Shown here: positions 1 through 7,550 of the stretch, in pieces | How the letters are laid out: every line of letters starts with the position of its first letter | How positions within the stretch are numbered: position 1 is the stretch's first letter | Assembly (NCBI GenBank): GCA_024278555.1 | Contig: JAJRSX010000125.1 | Coordinates: 1 to 12,292, forward strand | Origin: a bacterium | GTDB lineage: Bacteria; CG2-30-53-67; CG2-30-70-394 | Direction of reading: 5' to 3' | DNA length: 12,292 nucleotides | Position numbers and translations under genes: made by a program | The notes under the pieces: model-generated | Told to the model about the DNA's origin: nothing | What the model saw: only the letters and a program-made list of their open reading frames with translations | The model's database searches: none

Positions 1-1
1 C

Positions 2-625
2 CACGCCCTCCCGGACCACTGGGCGCCGCTCCTTGCCTATCGCGGCTGGGCCGTGGACGGCGCCACCCTCGCCGCGGCCAGCCAGGCCCAGAGAGCGGCC
101 GTCGCCGCTGCCCGGCGCCTCGGTGCCAGCGTCGCCCCGGTGGTAGAGGGGCAGGTGGCCGCCCCCCTCCTCCCCCCCCCGCCCCCCTCCGCCGCGGCTG
201 CCTACCCCGCCCCCCTCGCCACCACCCTCCGGCGCCTCGCCATCCTCCTCGGGGCGGCCGCCGGCCTCGCCCTGATCGCTACCGCCCTCGGCCGCGTCGC
301 CCTCGCCGGGGCGGCGGCGGCCACCCTCGCCGCCCTGGTTGCGGCACCCCGCCTCGCCCCGCCGACCACGACCGACCTCCGCAACGGCGACGCCTCCCCT
401 CTCCAGCGCACCACCGTCACTGCCGCCGGCTTCGGCCGCGGTCCGCTCCTGCGCACGGCGGCGGCGGCGTGGGCGCCGGCGGCGGCGGCGCCGGGGCTGC
501 GCTGGGTGGTGGGCGACGAAAGCCTGGTCCTGGAGCAGACCGGGCCGCTGGCAGTACCGGTCCGGGCCACTGCCGTGGGGCCCCCCGGCGCCCCCCCCCT
601 CCGCGAGGTGGGCCGTGGCGGTTGA
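2..625 (+). CDS. C-terminal part of a membrane protein, possibly GATase-1-like (partial, 5' end outside window)
   Basis: The frame is open from the first bases of the window, so the true start lies upstream; an internal GTG at 53 is possible but not needed. The first 45 visible residues (LPDHW..AYRGW, then ..SQAQRAAVAAARRLGASV) resemble the end of the glutamine-amidotransferase-like fold often seen in membrane proteins beside MoxR/VWA loci, where a similar stretch reads LP..W..Y.G followed by QR.AL. That match is from memory and tentative. A Pro-rich linker and two adjacent hydrophobic segments follow (about residues 77-98 and 100-116 of the visible part), then a roughly 80-residue Ala-rich tail with a strand-like run ending in VGDESLVLEQTGPLAVPV. 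The stop lies 11 nt inside the next gene, pointing to translational coupling. An ABC-associated membrane subunit is an alternative. The operon membership is sure; the function is not. Confidence 0.7.
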   Translation, partial: HALPDHWAPLLAYRGWAVDGATLAAASQAQRAAVAAARRLGASVAPVVEGQVAAPLLPPPPPSAAAAYPAPLATTLRRLAILLGAAAGLALIATALGRVALAGAAAATLAALVAAPRLAPPTTTDLRNGDASPLQRTTVTAAGFGRGPLLRTAAAAWAPAAAAPGLRWVVGDESLVLEQTGPLAVPVRATAVGPPGAPPLREVGRGG

Positions 626-1301
626 ACTCGACCACCTCACCCTGGCGGCGGGCGGCCGCCCCCTCCTCGACGGCGTCACCCTCCGCCTCGCCGCCGGTGG
701 GGTCCACGGGATCGCCGGCCGCATCGGCAGCGGCAAGTCGGCTCTGATCGCCTGCCTCGCCGGCCTCCTTCGCCCGACCGGCGGCACGGTCCACACCCTC
801 GACGCCCCCCCCAACGCCCGCCCCCTCAGCGGCCGCGTGGGCATCCTCCTCCAGGAGGAGGAGCCGTACCCAAAGCAGCGAGTCAGCGACTATCTGAAGG
901 GGTACGCCAAAACCATTGGATTATCGGGAAGCAGCCCCCTCACTGCCGCCGCCGACCAGGTCCGGGATCTGAGCCCCACCCCCCTCTGGTCTACCCGCCT
1001 CGACCGCCTCTCCCCCGGACAGCGGCGGGTGGTGGCGATCGTCCGGGCGCGCCTCGGCGAGCCCGAGCTCCTCCTCCTCGACGACCCCTTCGACCGCCTC
1101 GACCCGGTCGCCCAGACCCACCTCACCACCCACCTGGCAACGGTGGCAGCGGCGGGGCGGACGGTGGTGGTCGCCTCCAACTGCCTCGCCCCCCTTGCCG
1201 CCTGCGCCACCACCTGCCGGGTGGTCCGCGATCGCGCCCTCGTGGAGGTGGAGGCCGACCCGGCGGCGATCACCGCCGCCCTCGCGGAGGCGACCCGGTG
1301 A
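615..1301 (+). CDS. ABC-type ATPase with altered catalytic residues
   Basis: A 228-aa nucleotide-binding subunit of an ABC transporter or ABC-2-type exporter. Visible motifs are Walker A GRIGSGKS (residues 35-42, Lys41), Q-loop Gln80 (GILLQ), signature LSPGQ (132-136) and Walker B LLLLDD (152-157). Two key residues differ from the family: the catalytic Glu after the Walker B Asp is Asp157, and the switch His normally following Ser in the H-loop is Asn189 (VVVASNCL). ATP hydrolysis may therefore be slow or lost, although the binding motifs are intact. The start is GTG 615, with GAGGTG at 605-610 as ribosome binding site, and it gives the usual beta-strand start VELDHLTL. The gene overlaps the previous one by 11 nt and the next by 4. 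No classical large permease lies beside it; the flanking membrane proteins are the likely partners. Residues 85-107 use codons unlike the rest of the gene. Confidence 0.9.
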   Translation: MAVELDHLTLAAGGRPLLDGVTLRLAAGGVHGIAGRIGSGKSALIACLAGLLRPTGGTVHTLDAPPNARPLSGRVGILLQEEEPYPKQRVSDYLKGYAKTIGLSGSSPLTAAADQVRDLSPTPLWSTRLDRLSPGQRRVVAIVRARLGEPELLLLDDPFDRLDPVAQTHLTTHLATVAAAGRTVVVASNCLAPLAACATTCRVVRDRALVEVEADPAAITAALAEATR

Positions 1302-1786
1302 AGCCCGCCCTCCTCCCTGCCGCCGCCCTCCTCGCGGCCGCGGCCGTGCCCCTGCCCCTCCTCGCGCGCCTGGCGCCGGGGGTGGACGGCGTGGCAATGG
1401 CGAGCACCCTGGCCGCCGGGAGCGGCTGGGCGGTGGCGGTGGTGGTCGGGGTCGGCCTGCCCCCGCTCCTCATTGCGGCGATGGAGTCGGGGGGTGTGGG
1501 CCACGCCGCCCTTGGTCCGATGGTCGGGAACCGGAGGCGCGCCGTCGCCGCCACCCTCGCCTTCGCCCTCGTGGCCCTCGCCGCCGTCCTCCCCGCCGCC
1601 GCCCTCGCCTACCGCCTCGGCGCGACCCCAGGGGCGGTGGCGGCTGCCCCCCTTCCCGGCTGCGGCGTCGTCGCCGTGGCGGGCGCGGCGGTGCCCCTCG
1701 GGCGCCGCCTCTCCCCGGCCCCACGCCTTGCCGTCGCCTACACCGCGACCGCCGCCCTCCTCGCCCTCCTCGGGGGTCTCGGATGA
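1298..1786 (+). CDS. Small multi-spanning membrane protein of unknown function
   Basis: A 162-aa protein made almost wholly of Ala, Leu, Val, Gly and Pro. About five hydrophobic stretches can be drawn, near residues 4-26, 42-64, 84-108, 112-136 and 142-160, so it is an integral inner-membrane protein. It starts with GTG in a GTGA overlap with the ABC ATPase stop and has GGAGG at 1286-1290 as ribosome binding site with 7-nt spacing. It ends in an ATGA overlap with the next gene. I do not recognise a family. Its position directly after the ABC ATPase suggests that it could be the membrane partner of that ATPase, but it is shorter than a typical ABC-2 permease (usually over 230 residues). No cysteine pairs or charged intramembrane motifs stand out. 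Confidence 0.8.
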   Translation: MKPALLPAAALLAAAAVPLPLLARLAPGVDGVAMASTLAAGSGWAVAVVVGVGLPPLLIAAMESGGVGHAALGPMVGNRRRAVAATLAFALVALAAVLPAAALAYRLGATPGAVAAAPLPGCGVVAVAGAAVPLGRRLSPAPRLAVAYTATAALLALLGGLG

Positions 1787-2712
1787 GCCGGGAGATCGAC
1801 CACTTTCTCGACCGCGCCCGCCGCCGCCACGGGTGGGTCGAGGCGGTACGGCGCGGCGCCATCGGCCTCGCCGCCGGGGGCGCGGCGGCGATCGCCCTGC
1901 GCCTCGTCGGCCTCCCCCTCCCGTGGGCGGCTGCCCCCGCCGTTGCCGGACTCCTCGTTGCTGTGGCCACCCGGCGGCGGCCGGACGACCTCGGCCTCGC
2001 CGCCCGCCTCGACCGCGCCGCCGGCCTCGGCTCGGCCCTCACCGCGGCGGTCGAGTTCCGCGACCGCCTCGATCCGTGGGCCGCCGCCCAGCGGGCCACT
2101 GTCGCCCCCCACCTCGACCACCTCGACCTGGCCACCCTCCTGCCGTGGCGCGGCCGTGGCTGGGGGATCGTCGCGGCCGCCCTCGTCGTGCTCGCCCTCG
2201 TCACCCCCACCGTCGACTCCGGCCGGGCGACACCTGCGGCTCCGGCCCGCCTCGCCGCCGGCACCGGGACGACCCGGCCGCCCCGCACCGCCCCCACTCC
2301 ACGGCCACGCCTCCGACCGTCGTCGAACCCACGGGCCATCGGGCCACCGGATGACCGTGCGCCGGGCAACGCGGTCGCCACCAGCGAGTCCGCGAAGCGC
2401 CCCGAACGCCAGGCGACCTCTCAGCCACACGGCGGCGGCGGCCGAGGCGGGGGCCTCGGCGACGCCCCGGTCGCCGGGCCGCTCCTCGCCGAGACGGCGC
2501 GTCCCGCGATCGCCGCCACCGACAGCCCGGTCGCTCTGGCGACCCGCGGCCGCGGCCCCCTCCCCGCCCCGACCGCCGCCGCTCCCCGCCCCGCGGGGGC
2601 GGACCACAGCCACCTCGCCCCCGACCCGGTCGCCAACCTCCCCCTCCACCGCCGCGCCGCGGTGGCCCACTATTTCGCCCTCCTCTACCCGACCCCGGGA
2701 GCCACCCCATGA
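1783..2712 (+). CDS. Membrane protein of the MoxR/VWA operon with proline-rich middle
   Basis: A 309-aa protein starting at ATG 1783 inside the ATGA overlap (GGGGG at 1772-1776 as a weak ribosome binding site). Residues 1-23 form a basic N-terminus (MSREIDHFLDRARRRHGW). Hydrophobic spans follow near 25-60, then a conserved-looking cytoplasmic block with ARLDRAAGLGSALTAAVEF and a D..ATLLPWR end, then another span near 125-145. The rest is low-complexity Pro/Ala/Arg-rich sequence, likely disordered, ending in a short motif LPLHRRAAVAHYFALL. From memory, the RLDR..GL..L.TA.E block and a terminal R..V..YF motif recur in unnamed membrane proteins encoded just upstream of moxR; I cannot name a Pfam family with confidence. 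It overlaps moxR by 4 nt. The probable role is a membrane partner of the MoxR/DUF58/VWA complex (inference). Confidence 0.8.
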   Translation: MSREIDHFLDRARRRHGWVEAVRRGAIGLAAGGAAAIALRLVGLPLPWAAAPAVAGLLVAVATRRRPDDLGLAARLDRAAGLGSALTAAVEFRDRLDPWAAAQRATVAPHLDHLDLATLLPWRGRGWGIVAAALVVLALVTPTVDSGRATPAAPARLAAGTGTTRPPRTAPTPRPRLRPSSNPRAIGPPDDRAPGNAVATSESAKRPERQATSQPHGGGGRGGGLGDAPVAGPLLAETARPAIAATDSPVALATRGRGPLPAPTAAAPRPAGADHSHLAPDPVANLPLHRRAAVAHYFALLYPTPGATP

Positions 2713-3668
2713 CCCCCCTCTCCCCCGACCGCGCCGCCGCCGCCATGGCCCAGCTCCAGGAGGAGGTGGGCGCGCGCGTGGTGGGCCACCGCCGCCCCCT
2801 CTTCGAGCTCACCGTCGCCTTGGCGTGCGGCGGCCACACCCTCATCGAGGGGGTCCCGGGGCTCGGCAAGACGCTGCTGGTGCACACGGTGGCGCGCTGC
2901 CTCGGCCTGCGCTTCGCCCGCGTCCAGTGCACCCCGGACCTCATGCCCGGCGACATCACCGGTACCGCGCTGTTGGTGGACGAGCGCGGCCACGAGCGGT
3001 TCGAGTTCCAGCCCGGCCCCCTGTTCGCCAACCTCTGCCTCGCGGACGAGATCAACCGCGCCACCCCGCGCACCCAGTCCGCCTTTCTGGAGGCGATGCA
3101 GGAGGGCCAGGTGACGGTGATGGGGGAGAGCCACCCCCTGCCCCACCCCTTCCTGCTCCTGGCCACTCAGAACCCGATCGAGATGGAGGGGACCTACCCC
3201 CTACCGGAGGCGCAGCTCGACCGCTTCTTCTTCAATATCTGCCTGAAGGATCCGGCGGAGGCCGATCTCCAGGCGGTCCTCACCCTGGGGCCGGACAACG
3301 GCCCGGCGGAGGTGGCGCCCATCGACCTCGCCCCCCTGCAGGCGGCAGTGGAGGAGGTCCTGGTACCCACCCCGGTGGCCGCCTACGCCACCCGGCTGCT
3401 CCTCGCCAGCCGCCCCGACGGGGCGCGACCGGCCGCCGTCGCCGCCGCCCTGCGCCTCGGGGTCTCGCCGCGCGGCGGCCGCTTCTGGGTCCGGGCGGCC
3501 AAGGGGGTGGCCCTCGCCCGCGGCCGCCACCAGGTCGACTTCACCGACCTGCGCGAGATCGCCCTCCCCGCCCTGCGCCACCCGCTGCTGTTGCGCCTGG
3601 AGGCGGAGATGTACGGGACCACCGCCGACCAGGTGATCGGAGAGCTTCTGGAGGAGGTTCAGCCTTGA
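2709..3668 (+). CDS. MoxR-family AAA+ ATPase
   Basis: A 319-aa AAA+ ATPase of the MoxR family, which acts as a chaperone-like remodelling enzyme with VWA-domain partners. Motifs: Walker A GVPGLGKT (residues 48-55), the family segment QCTPDLMPGDITG (73-85), Walker B and MoxR hallmark LADEINRA (111-118) continuing into TQSAFLEAMQE (122-132), sensor 1 in ATQNP (152-156), arginine-finger region EAQLDRF (167-173) and a sensor-2 region GVSPRGG in the C-terminal lid. Length and motif order are those of a complete enzyme. Start ATG 2709 lies in an ATGA overlap, with GGGAG at 2697-2701 upstream. The gene is followed by a 154-bp gap with repeat elements before its expected partner DUF58. The substrate is unknown; known relatives help mature metalloenzymes or maintain the envelope. 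The exact subfamily cannot be set from sequence reading alone. Confidence 0.96.
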   Translation: MTPLSPDRAAAAMAQLQEEVGARVVGHRRPLFELTVALACGGHTLIEGVPGLGKTLLVHTVARCLGLRFARVQCTPDLMPGDITGTALLVDERGHERFEFQPGPLFANLCLADEINRATPRTQSAFLEAMQEGQVTVMGESHPLPHPFLLLATQNPIEMEGTYPLPEAQLDRFFFNICLKDPAEADLQAVLTLGPDNGPAEVAPIDLAPLQAAVEEVLVPTPVAAYATRLLLASRPDGARPAAVAAALRLGVSPRGGRFWVRAAKGVALARGRHQVDFTDLREIALPALRHPLLLRLEAEMYGTTADQVIGELLEEVQP

Positions 3669-3680
3669 GATGCGGGGCTT

Positions 3681-3705
3681 GGTAGGAGCGGGCTCCTTCC
3701 CGCGA
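3681..3705 (+). repeat. REP element, left copy of an inverted pair
   Basis: The copy begins GGTAGGAGCGGGCTCC and ends CCCGCGA. It folds as GCGGG (3688-3692), loop CTCCTT, CCCGC (3699-3703). The conserved GTAGGAGC head and GCGA tail are those of the REP family known from gammaproteobacteria such as Pseudomonas. Its partner lies in opposite orientation at 3757-3783. Between them is a separate GC-rich hairpin with 9-bp arms, 3707-3715 and 3717-3725. Confidence 0.8.
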
Positions 3706-3756
3706 TCCGCGGCCGCCGGCCGCGGCAGGACCCCCGATCTCAAGATGGGGCCTGTT

Positions 3757-3783
3757 TCGCCGGCAGGAGCCGGCTCCTACCGA
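3757..3783 (-). repeat. REP element, right copy of an inverted pair
   Basis: Read on the - strand this copy begins TCGGTAGGAGCCGGCTCC and ends in GCGA, matching the left copy at most positions. It contains a perfect 14-bp palindrome, AGGAGCCGGCTCCT (3765-3778), and can also fold as GCCGGC-AGGA-GCCGGC (3759-3774). The GTAGGAG heads face outward and the GCGA tails inward, as in REPIN/BIME doublets, which are non-autonomous elements mobilised by RAYT (TnpA-REP) transposases. No such transposase gene is in the window. Confidence 0.8.
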
Positions 3784-3822
3784 GTCTCGCAATCCCCAAA
3801 TCACCTGCGAGCACCACCAGCC

Positions 3823-4677
3823 ATGCCCCTCTCCCCCACCCTCCTCGCCCGCCTGCGCCGCCTCGATCGGTGGCTGCGGGAGGGGCGCGGCGCCACCCGG
3901 CCCGGCCTCACCGGCCGCCTGCGAGCCCCGGCGGCGGAGCTGGTGGACCACCGGCCGTACCAGGCCGGCGACGACCCGCGCTACCTCGACTGGCGCCTCC
4001 TCGCCCGCCTCCGCCGCCCCTTTGTCCGCCAGGGGGAGGCGCGTGGGGCCGGCGCGGTGGCGGTGGCGCTCGATTGCTCCGCCTCCATGGGGTTCGACCG
4101 CAAGTTTGAGGTGGCGGCGGAGGTGGCCGCCTCCCTCGCCTACCTCGCCCTGGAGGGGGAGGCGCGCCTCTCCCTCCACCTCCTCGGCGGGGCCACCGTC
4201 CCCATGGGGCGCGGCCGTGGCCACCTAGGCCGGGTGGTCGCCGCCCTGGAGGGGGCCCGCCCCGGCGGCGCGGTGGCGGTGGCCGAGGCCCTCTACGGCT
4301 GCGCCGGTGGGTGGCCGCCCGGGACCCAGGTTGTCCTCCTCTCCGACCTCCTGGAGCCGGTGGAGCGCCTCGCCCCCCTCGGCCGGCTCGCCCGCCACGG
4401 CCACCCAATGGAGGTGGTTCAAATTCTCGGCCCCGCCGACCTCGCCCCGGCGGCCACCGGCCCGTGCCGTCTGAAGGACGCGGAGTCGGGCGACGGCCGC
4501 GAGGCGGTGGTCGATGGGGCGGCGGTGGTCCGCTACCAGACGGCGCTGACCCGCCACCAGGAGGCGGTGGCCGCCCTCACCCGCCGCCACCGCATGGGGT
4601 GGGTGGCGGCGGAGGCGACCGCCGGCGCGGAGCAGGCCCTGCTCGCCTACCTTCGCCTGCCGCGGGAGGGACGGTGA
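3823..4677 (+). CDS. DUF58 domain protein (VWA-like, MoxR partner)
   Basis: A 284-aa protein of the DUF58 family, the usual partner encoded next to MoxR. The N-terminal half carries the family pattern: RPYQAGDDPRYLDW (residues 44-57) followed by AR and a basic run. It then passes into a VWA-like fold with an intact metal-binding motif DCSAS (84-88, DxSxS). The length fits the family (about 280-320). ATG 3823 is preferred, although the frame stays open upstream to 3670, because upstream codons translate REP repeat DNA and the family N-terminus begins with a short helix such as LLARLRRLDRWL. No good ribosome binding site precedes it, which may reflect the insertion of the repeats just upstream. 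It ends in a GTGA overlap with the next gene. It probably works as a soluble or membrane-facing adaptor with MoxR and the VWA membrane protein. Confidence 0.93.
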   Translation: MPLSPTLLARLRRLDRWLREGRGATRPGLTGRLRAPAAELVDHRPYQAGDDPRYLDWRLLARLRRPFVRQGEARGAGAVAVALDCSASMGFDRKFEVAAEVAASLAYLALEGEARLSLHLLGGATVPMGRGRGHLGRVVAALEGARPGGAVAVAEALYGCAGGWPPGTQVVLLSDLLEPVERLAPLGRLARHGHPMEVVQILGPADLAPAATGPCRLKDAESGDGREAVVDGAAVVRYQTALTRHQEAVAALTRRHRMGWVAAEATAGAEQALLAYLRLPREGR

Positions 4678-7538
4678 CCCTCCTGCACCCCCTCTGGCTC
4701 GCCGCCCTGCCCGGCCTCCTCCTCCTCTGGTGGGTGCGGCCGCGGGGCGGCCGGGAGCGGCCGGTCGCCGCCCTCTTCCTCTGGCAGGGGGCGATCGCGG
4801 GGGGGCGTGGCCGCCGCCTGGCGCTCCGCCCCGGCGGGGTGCGCGTACCCCTCCTCCTCGCCCTCCTCTGCCTCTGCCTCGCCGCGCCCCAGGGCCACCG
4901 CACCGCCCCGGACCATGGGGCGCCCCCGGCGACCACCGGGGTGGTGTGCGAGGGGGAGGTCCATGGACCCCTGCGCGCCTACCTCGCCGACCTCGACACG
5001 CCGTGCGTCGCCACCTCGCCGTGGACGGTGGTGGTACGTCCCGGGGATGGGTCCGCGACCGTGCGCTGGGCGGTGGAGGATCCCCTGCTCGTGGGCGCTC
5101 CCGCCGACCCGGTGGCGGGACACGGCCTCCGCACCGTGGCCGCGGGGGCGTGGGACCGGGTGCTGGCGGACACCGTGGCGGGGCCGGTCGTGGTTCTCCA
5201 TCCGACCAATCGCGGCGGCCGCCTGGTGGTCGGCGCGGACCTCGACGCCTCCCCCCTCCGCGATGCCCCTGCCCTGCCGCTCCTCTTCGCCGCCTGGGCG
5301 GAGGAGATCCGCGGCGCGGTGGCCCCACCGCCGCCCCCCGGTGGCGCCCCCCGGTGGCGATGGCCGGCGATCGCCGCCCTCAGCCTCCTCTGGCTCCCGT
5401 GGCCGCGCCGGCCTCTCTGGGCCGCGGCCGCCACCCTCCCCCTCGCCGCCGCCCTGCTGCTGCCGGCCGGCGGGGGGCGGGCGGTGGTCCTCGACATCTC
5501 GCCGAGCAGTACCGGTGGCGACCTGACAACCGCCCTTGAGGAGGCGACGGCGGGCGCCCGCCGGGTCGCGGTCGTGGCGGCAGGCGGCGAGGCCGAGGTG
5601 TGGGTCCCGGCGGGGAGCAACCCCGGCCACGCGGTCACCGCGGTGCGCCGCCTCCTGGCCACCCCACGGCCGCCGAGCCGCGCCACCGCCCTCGGCGCGG
5701 CGGTGGTGCGGGCCGCTACCCTCGCCTCGGAGGTGGTGGTGGTGAGCGACGGCCGCGCCGCGCCGGTGGCCCCCCCGCCGCCGGGAGTGCGGCTCCACTG
5801 TCGCCTCCTCCCCTCGGCCGGCCTCACCCTCCACCTCCCGAGCCGTCTCCCCGAGGGGGGAACCACGGTCGCCGTGGCGCGCCTCTCCGGGATAGCGGAT
5901 GCCCGTCGCGTCGTCTGGCGGATCGACGGCGAGACGGCCGGCGAGAGCACCGTGGTGGCCGGTGAGGCCCGACTCCCCCTCGCCCTCCCACCGGGCCGCC
6001 ACCGGATCGAGGCGACGGCGGGCGGGGTGGGGGCGACCACCCTCATCGACGTGGAGGGAGGGCCGCGGGTGGTGGTGGTCGGCGACACCGCCCTCGCCCG
6101 CCTCGCCGGTGTCGAGCCGGTAGCCCCCGCGTCGCTCGCCCATCGTCTCGCCACGGCGCCCCCGGCCGCCTTGGTGGCGGCCGGGCTGCCCGCGGGGGCG
6201 GCGGTCCGGTCGGCGATCGCCCGGGCGGTCGCCGCAGGGATGGGGCTCCTCGTCGTGGGGCCGCCCGAGGTACCAACGCCGGATGACCCCCTGTCCCGCA
6301 TCCTCCCCCTGCGGCCGAGGCAGGAGGCGGGACGGCCACCGGTGGCGGTGGTGGTGGTCCTCGACCGCTCCGGCTCCATGGCGGAGGGGGGCGCCCCCCT
6401 CGACCTCGGGGTCGCCGCGGCAATGGCGGTACGCCGGGGGCTCGGCCCCGAGGACCGGTGGGGGCTGATCGCCTTCGATCGCGACGTCCACCTCCTCGAC
6501 CCCCTTGGTCCGCCGCCGGCGGCGGCAACGTTGCGCCACCGCCTCGCCCGCCTCACCAGCGCCGGCGGCACCGACCCGTGGCGGGCGGTGGCCGCCGCCG
6601 AGGCGCTCCTTGCTGCCGCCCCCGAAGAGCGTGAGATCGTCCTGATCACCGACGGCCGGGTGGGGCCGCCCAAGGCAGCACCCGTCGCCGGGGTGCGGAT
6701 CACCGCCATCCAGGTGGGGGCGCGTCCGGCTGAGGCGCGACTCGAGCGCCTCTGTGACGCCACCGGCGGCCGGCTCCTGCGCGCCGCCACCGCGGCAGAG
6801 CTCCCGACCGCGCTCCTCCGCGCCGCCCCGGGGGGGGCGCCGGAGGTGGGACCATTCCCCCTCATGCCCGCCGCGGCCGACACCCCCTTTCCCCTCCCCG
6901 CGAATCGCACCATCTCCCACCGCTGGCCCGCCCGCCTCGCCACCGGCCGCCCGCTGCTCCTTGCCGGCAACACCCCGCTGCTCGCCATCGGCCGCCACGG
7001 CCTCGGCCGTATCGCCCAGTGGGTGGGGCCGGCAACGGAGCTCACCGGCCGGGCGGACCTCCTTCACCCCCTCCTCGCCTGGCTCGCACCGCGACCGGGG
7101 GGGGTGGAGACGACCATCGCCGACGACCACCTGTGGGTCGGGGTGGCAACGGCCGAGGCGGCGGGCGACCCACCACCGTGCACCCTCCGCTCCGCGATCA
7201 CCACCGAGCGCCCCCTCCCCCTCCACCAGGTAGCCGGCGGCTGGAGCGGCGAGGCCACCCTCACCGCCGGCGGGAGGTGGGCGGTGGAGGTGGGATCCGC
7301 CACCGGCGCGATCGCCCGCCGCCTGGTGGAGGTGGGCGACCCCGAGTGGGCGATCTCCCCGGCCGCCGGCAAGGCCCGCCTCGCTCGCCTCGCCCGCGCC
7401 ACCGGCGGCCGCCTCCTCACCCAGGGCGAGCCACCCCCGCCACCCCCTGCCGCCCCGGCCCCGCCCCTGCACCCGCTGCTGCTTGCCGCCGCCGCACTCC
7501 TCCTCTCACCGCGCGCCGCGCCCCCTCACCGCCATTGA
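4674..7538 (+). CDS. BatA-like membrane protein with two VWA domains
   Basis: A 954-aa protein. GTG 4674 (GTGA overlap, GGGAGGG at 4664-4670) gives a BatA-type start, HPLWLAALPGLLLLWW, with a first membrane span at about 5-20 and a second at about 57-72. An extracytoplasmic-looking beta region follows (about 85-220), then two spans (about 230-265). The first VWA-like domain has DISPS (274-278, DxSxS). Beta-rich segments and a GATase-1-like region follow. The second VWA domain starts VVVVLDRSGSM (Asp564), with SAGGTDPWRA and IVLITDGR further on. A GLGRIAQW segment, common after VWA in this family, comes next, and a Pro-rich stretch with a final hydrophobic helix near the C-terminus closes the protein. 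Such double-VWA membrane proteins are a known family encoded beside MoxR and DUF58; their substrate is unknown. Both MIDAS motifs are intact. It is the last gene of the operon. Confidence 0.9.
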   Translation: MTLLHPLWLAALPGLLLLWWVRPRGGRERPVAALFLWQGAIAGGRGRRLALRPGGVRVPLLLALLCLCLAAPQGHRTAPDHGAPPATTGVVCEGEVHGPLRAYLADLDTPCVATSPWTVVVRPGDGSATVRWAVEDPLLVGAPADPVAGHGLRTVAAGAWDRVLADTVAGPVVVLHPTNRGGRLVVGADLDASPLRDAPALPLLFAAWAEEIRGAVAPPPPPGGAPRWRWPAIAALSLLWLPWPRRPLWAAAATLPLAAALLLPAGGGRAVVLDISPSSTGGDLTTALEEATAGARRVAVVAAGGEAEVWVPAGSNPGHAVTAVRRLLATPRPPSRATALGAAVVRAATLASEVVVVSDGRAAPVAPPPPGVRLHCRLLPSAGLTLHLPSRLPEGGTTVAVARLSGIADARRVVWRIDGETAGESTVVAGEARLPLALPPGRHRIEATAGGVGATTLIDVEGGPRVVVVGDTALARLAGVEPVAPASLAHRLATAPPAALVAAGLPAGAAVRSAIARAVAAGMGLLVVGPPEVPTPDDPLSRILPLRPRQEAGRPPVAVVVVLDRSGSMAEGGAPLDLGVAAAMAVRRGLGPEDRWGLIAFDRDVHLLDPLGPPPAAATLRHRLARLTSAGGTDPWRAVAAAEALLAAAPEEREIVLITDGRVGPPKAAPVAGVRITAIQVGARPAEARLERLCDATGGRLLRAATAAELPTALLRAAPGGAPEVGPFPLMPAAADTPFPLPANRTISHRWPARLATGRPLLLAGNTPLLAIGRHGLGRIAQWVGPATELTGRADLLHPLLAWLAPRPGGVETTIADDHLWVGVATAEAAGDPPPCTLRSAITTERPLPLHQVAGGWSGEATLTAGGRWAVEVGSATGAIARRLVEVGDPEWAISPAAGKARLARLARATGGRLLTQGEPPPPPPAAPAPPLHPLLLAAAALLLSPRAAPPHRH

Positions 7539-7550
7539 CCGAACCGTGCA

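Noticed and set aside
160-200. C-run tract as a regulatory or slippage site
   Set aside because: It encodes the Pro-rich linker of the first protein and matches the general C-richness; no frame change is seen around it.
3670-3822. N-terminal extension of the DUF58 frame
   Set aside because: The frame is open, but these codons come from the REP repeats and the extra residues do not look like the family N-terminus.
4647-7472. Long open frame on the - strand (over 900 codons) opposite the VWA gene
   Set aside because: It is a shadow caused by very high G+C and strong codon bias; the translation is Gly/Arg/His-rich without any domain, while the + strand frame has clear motifs.
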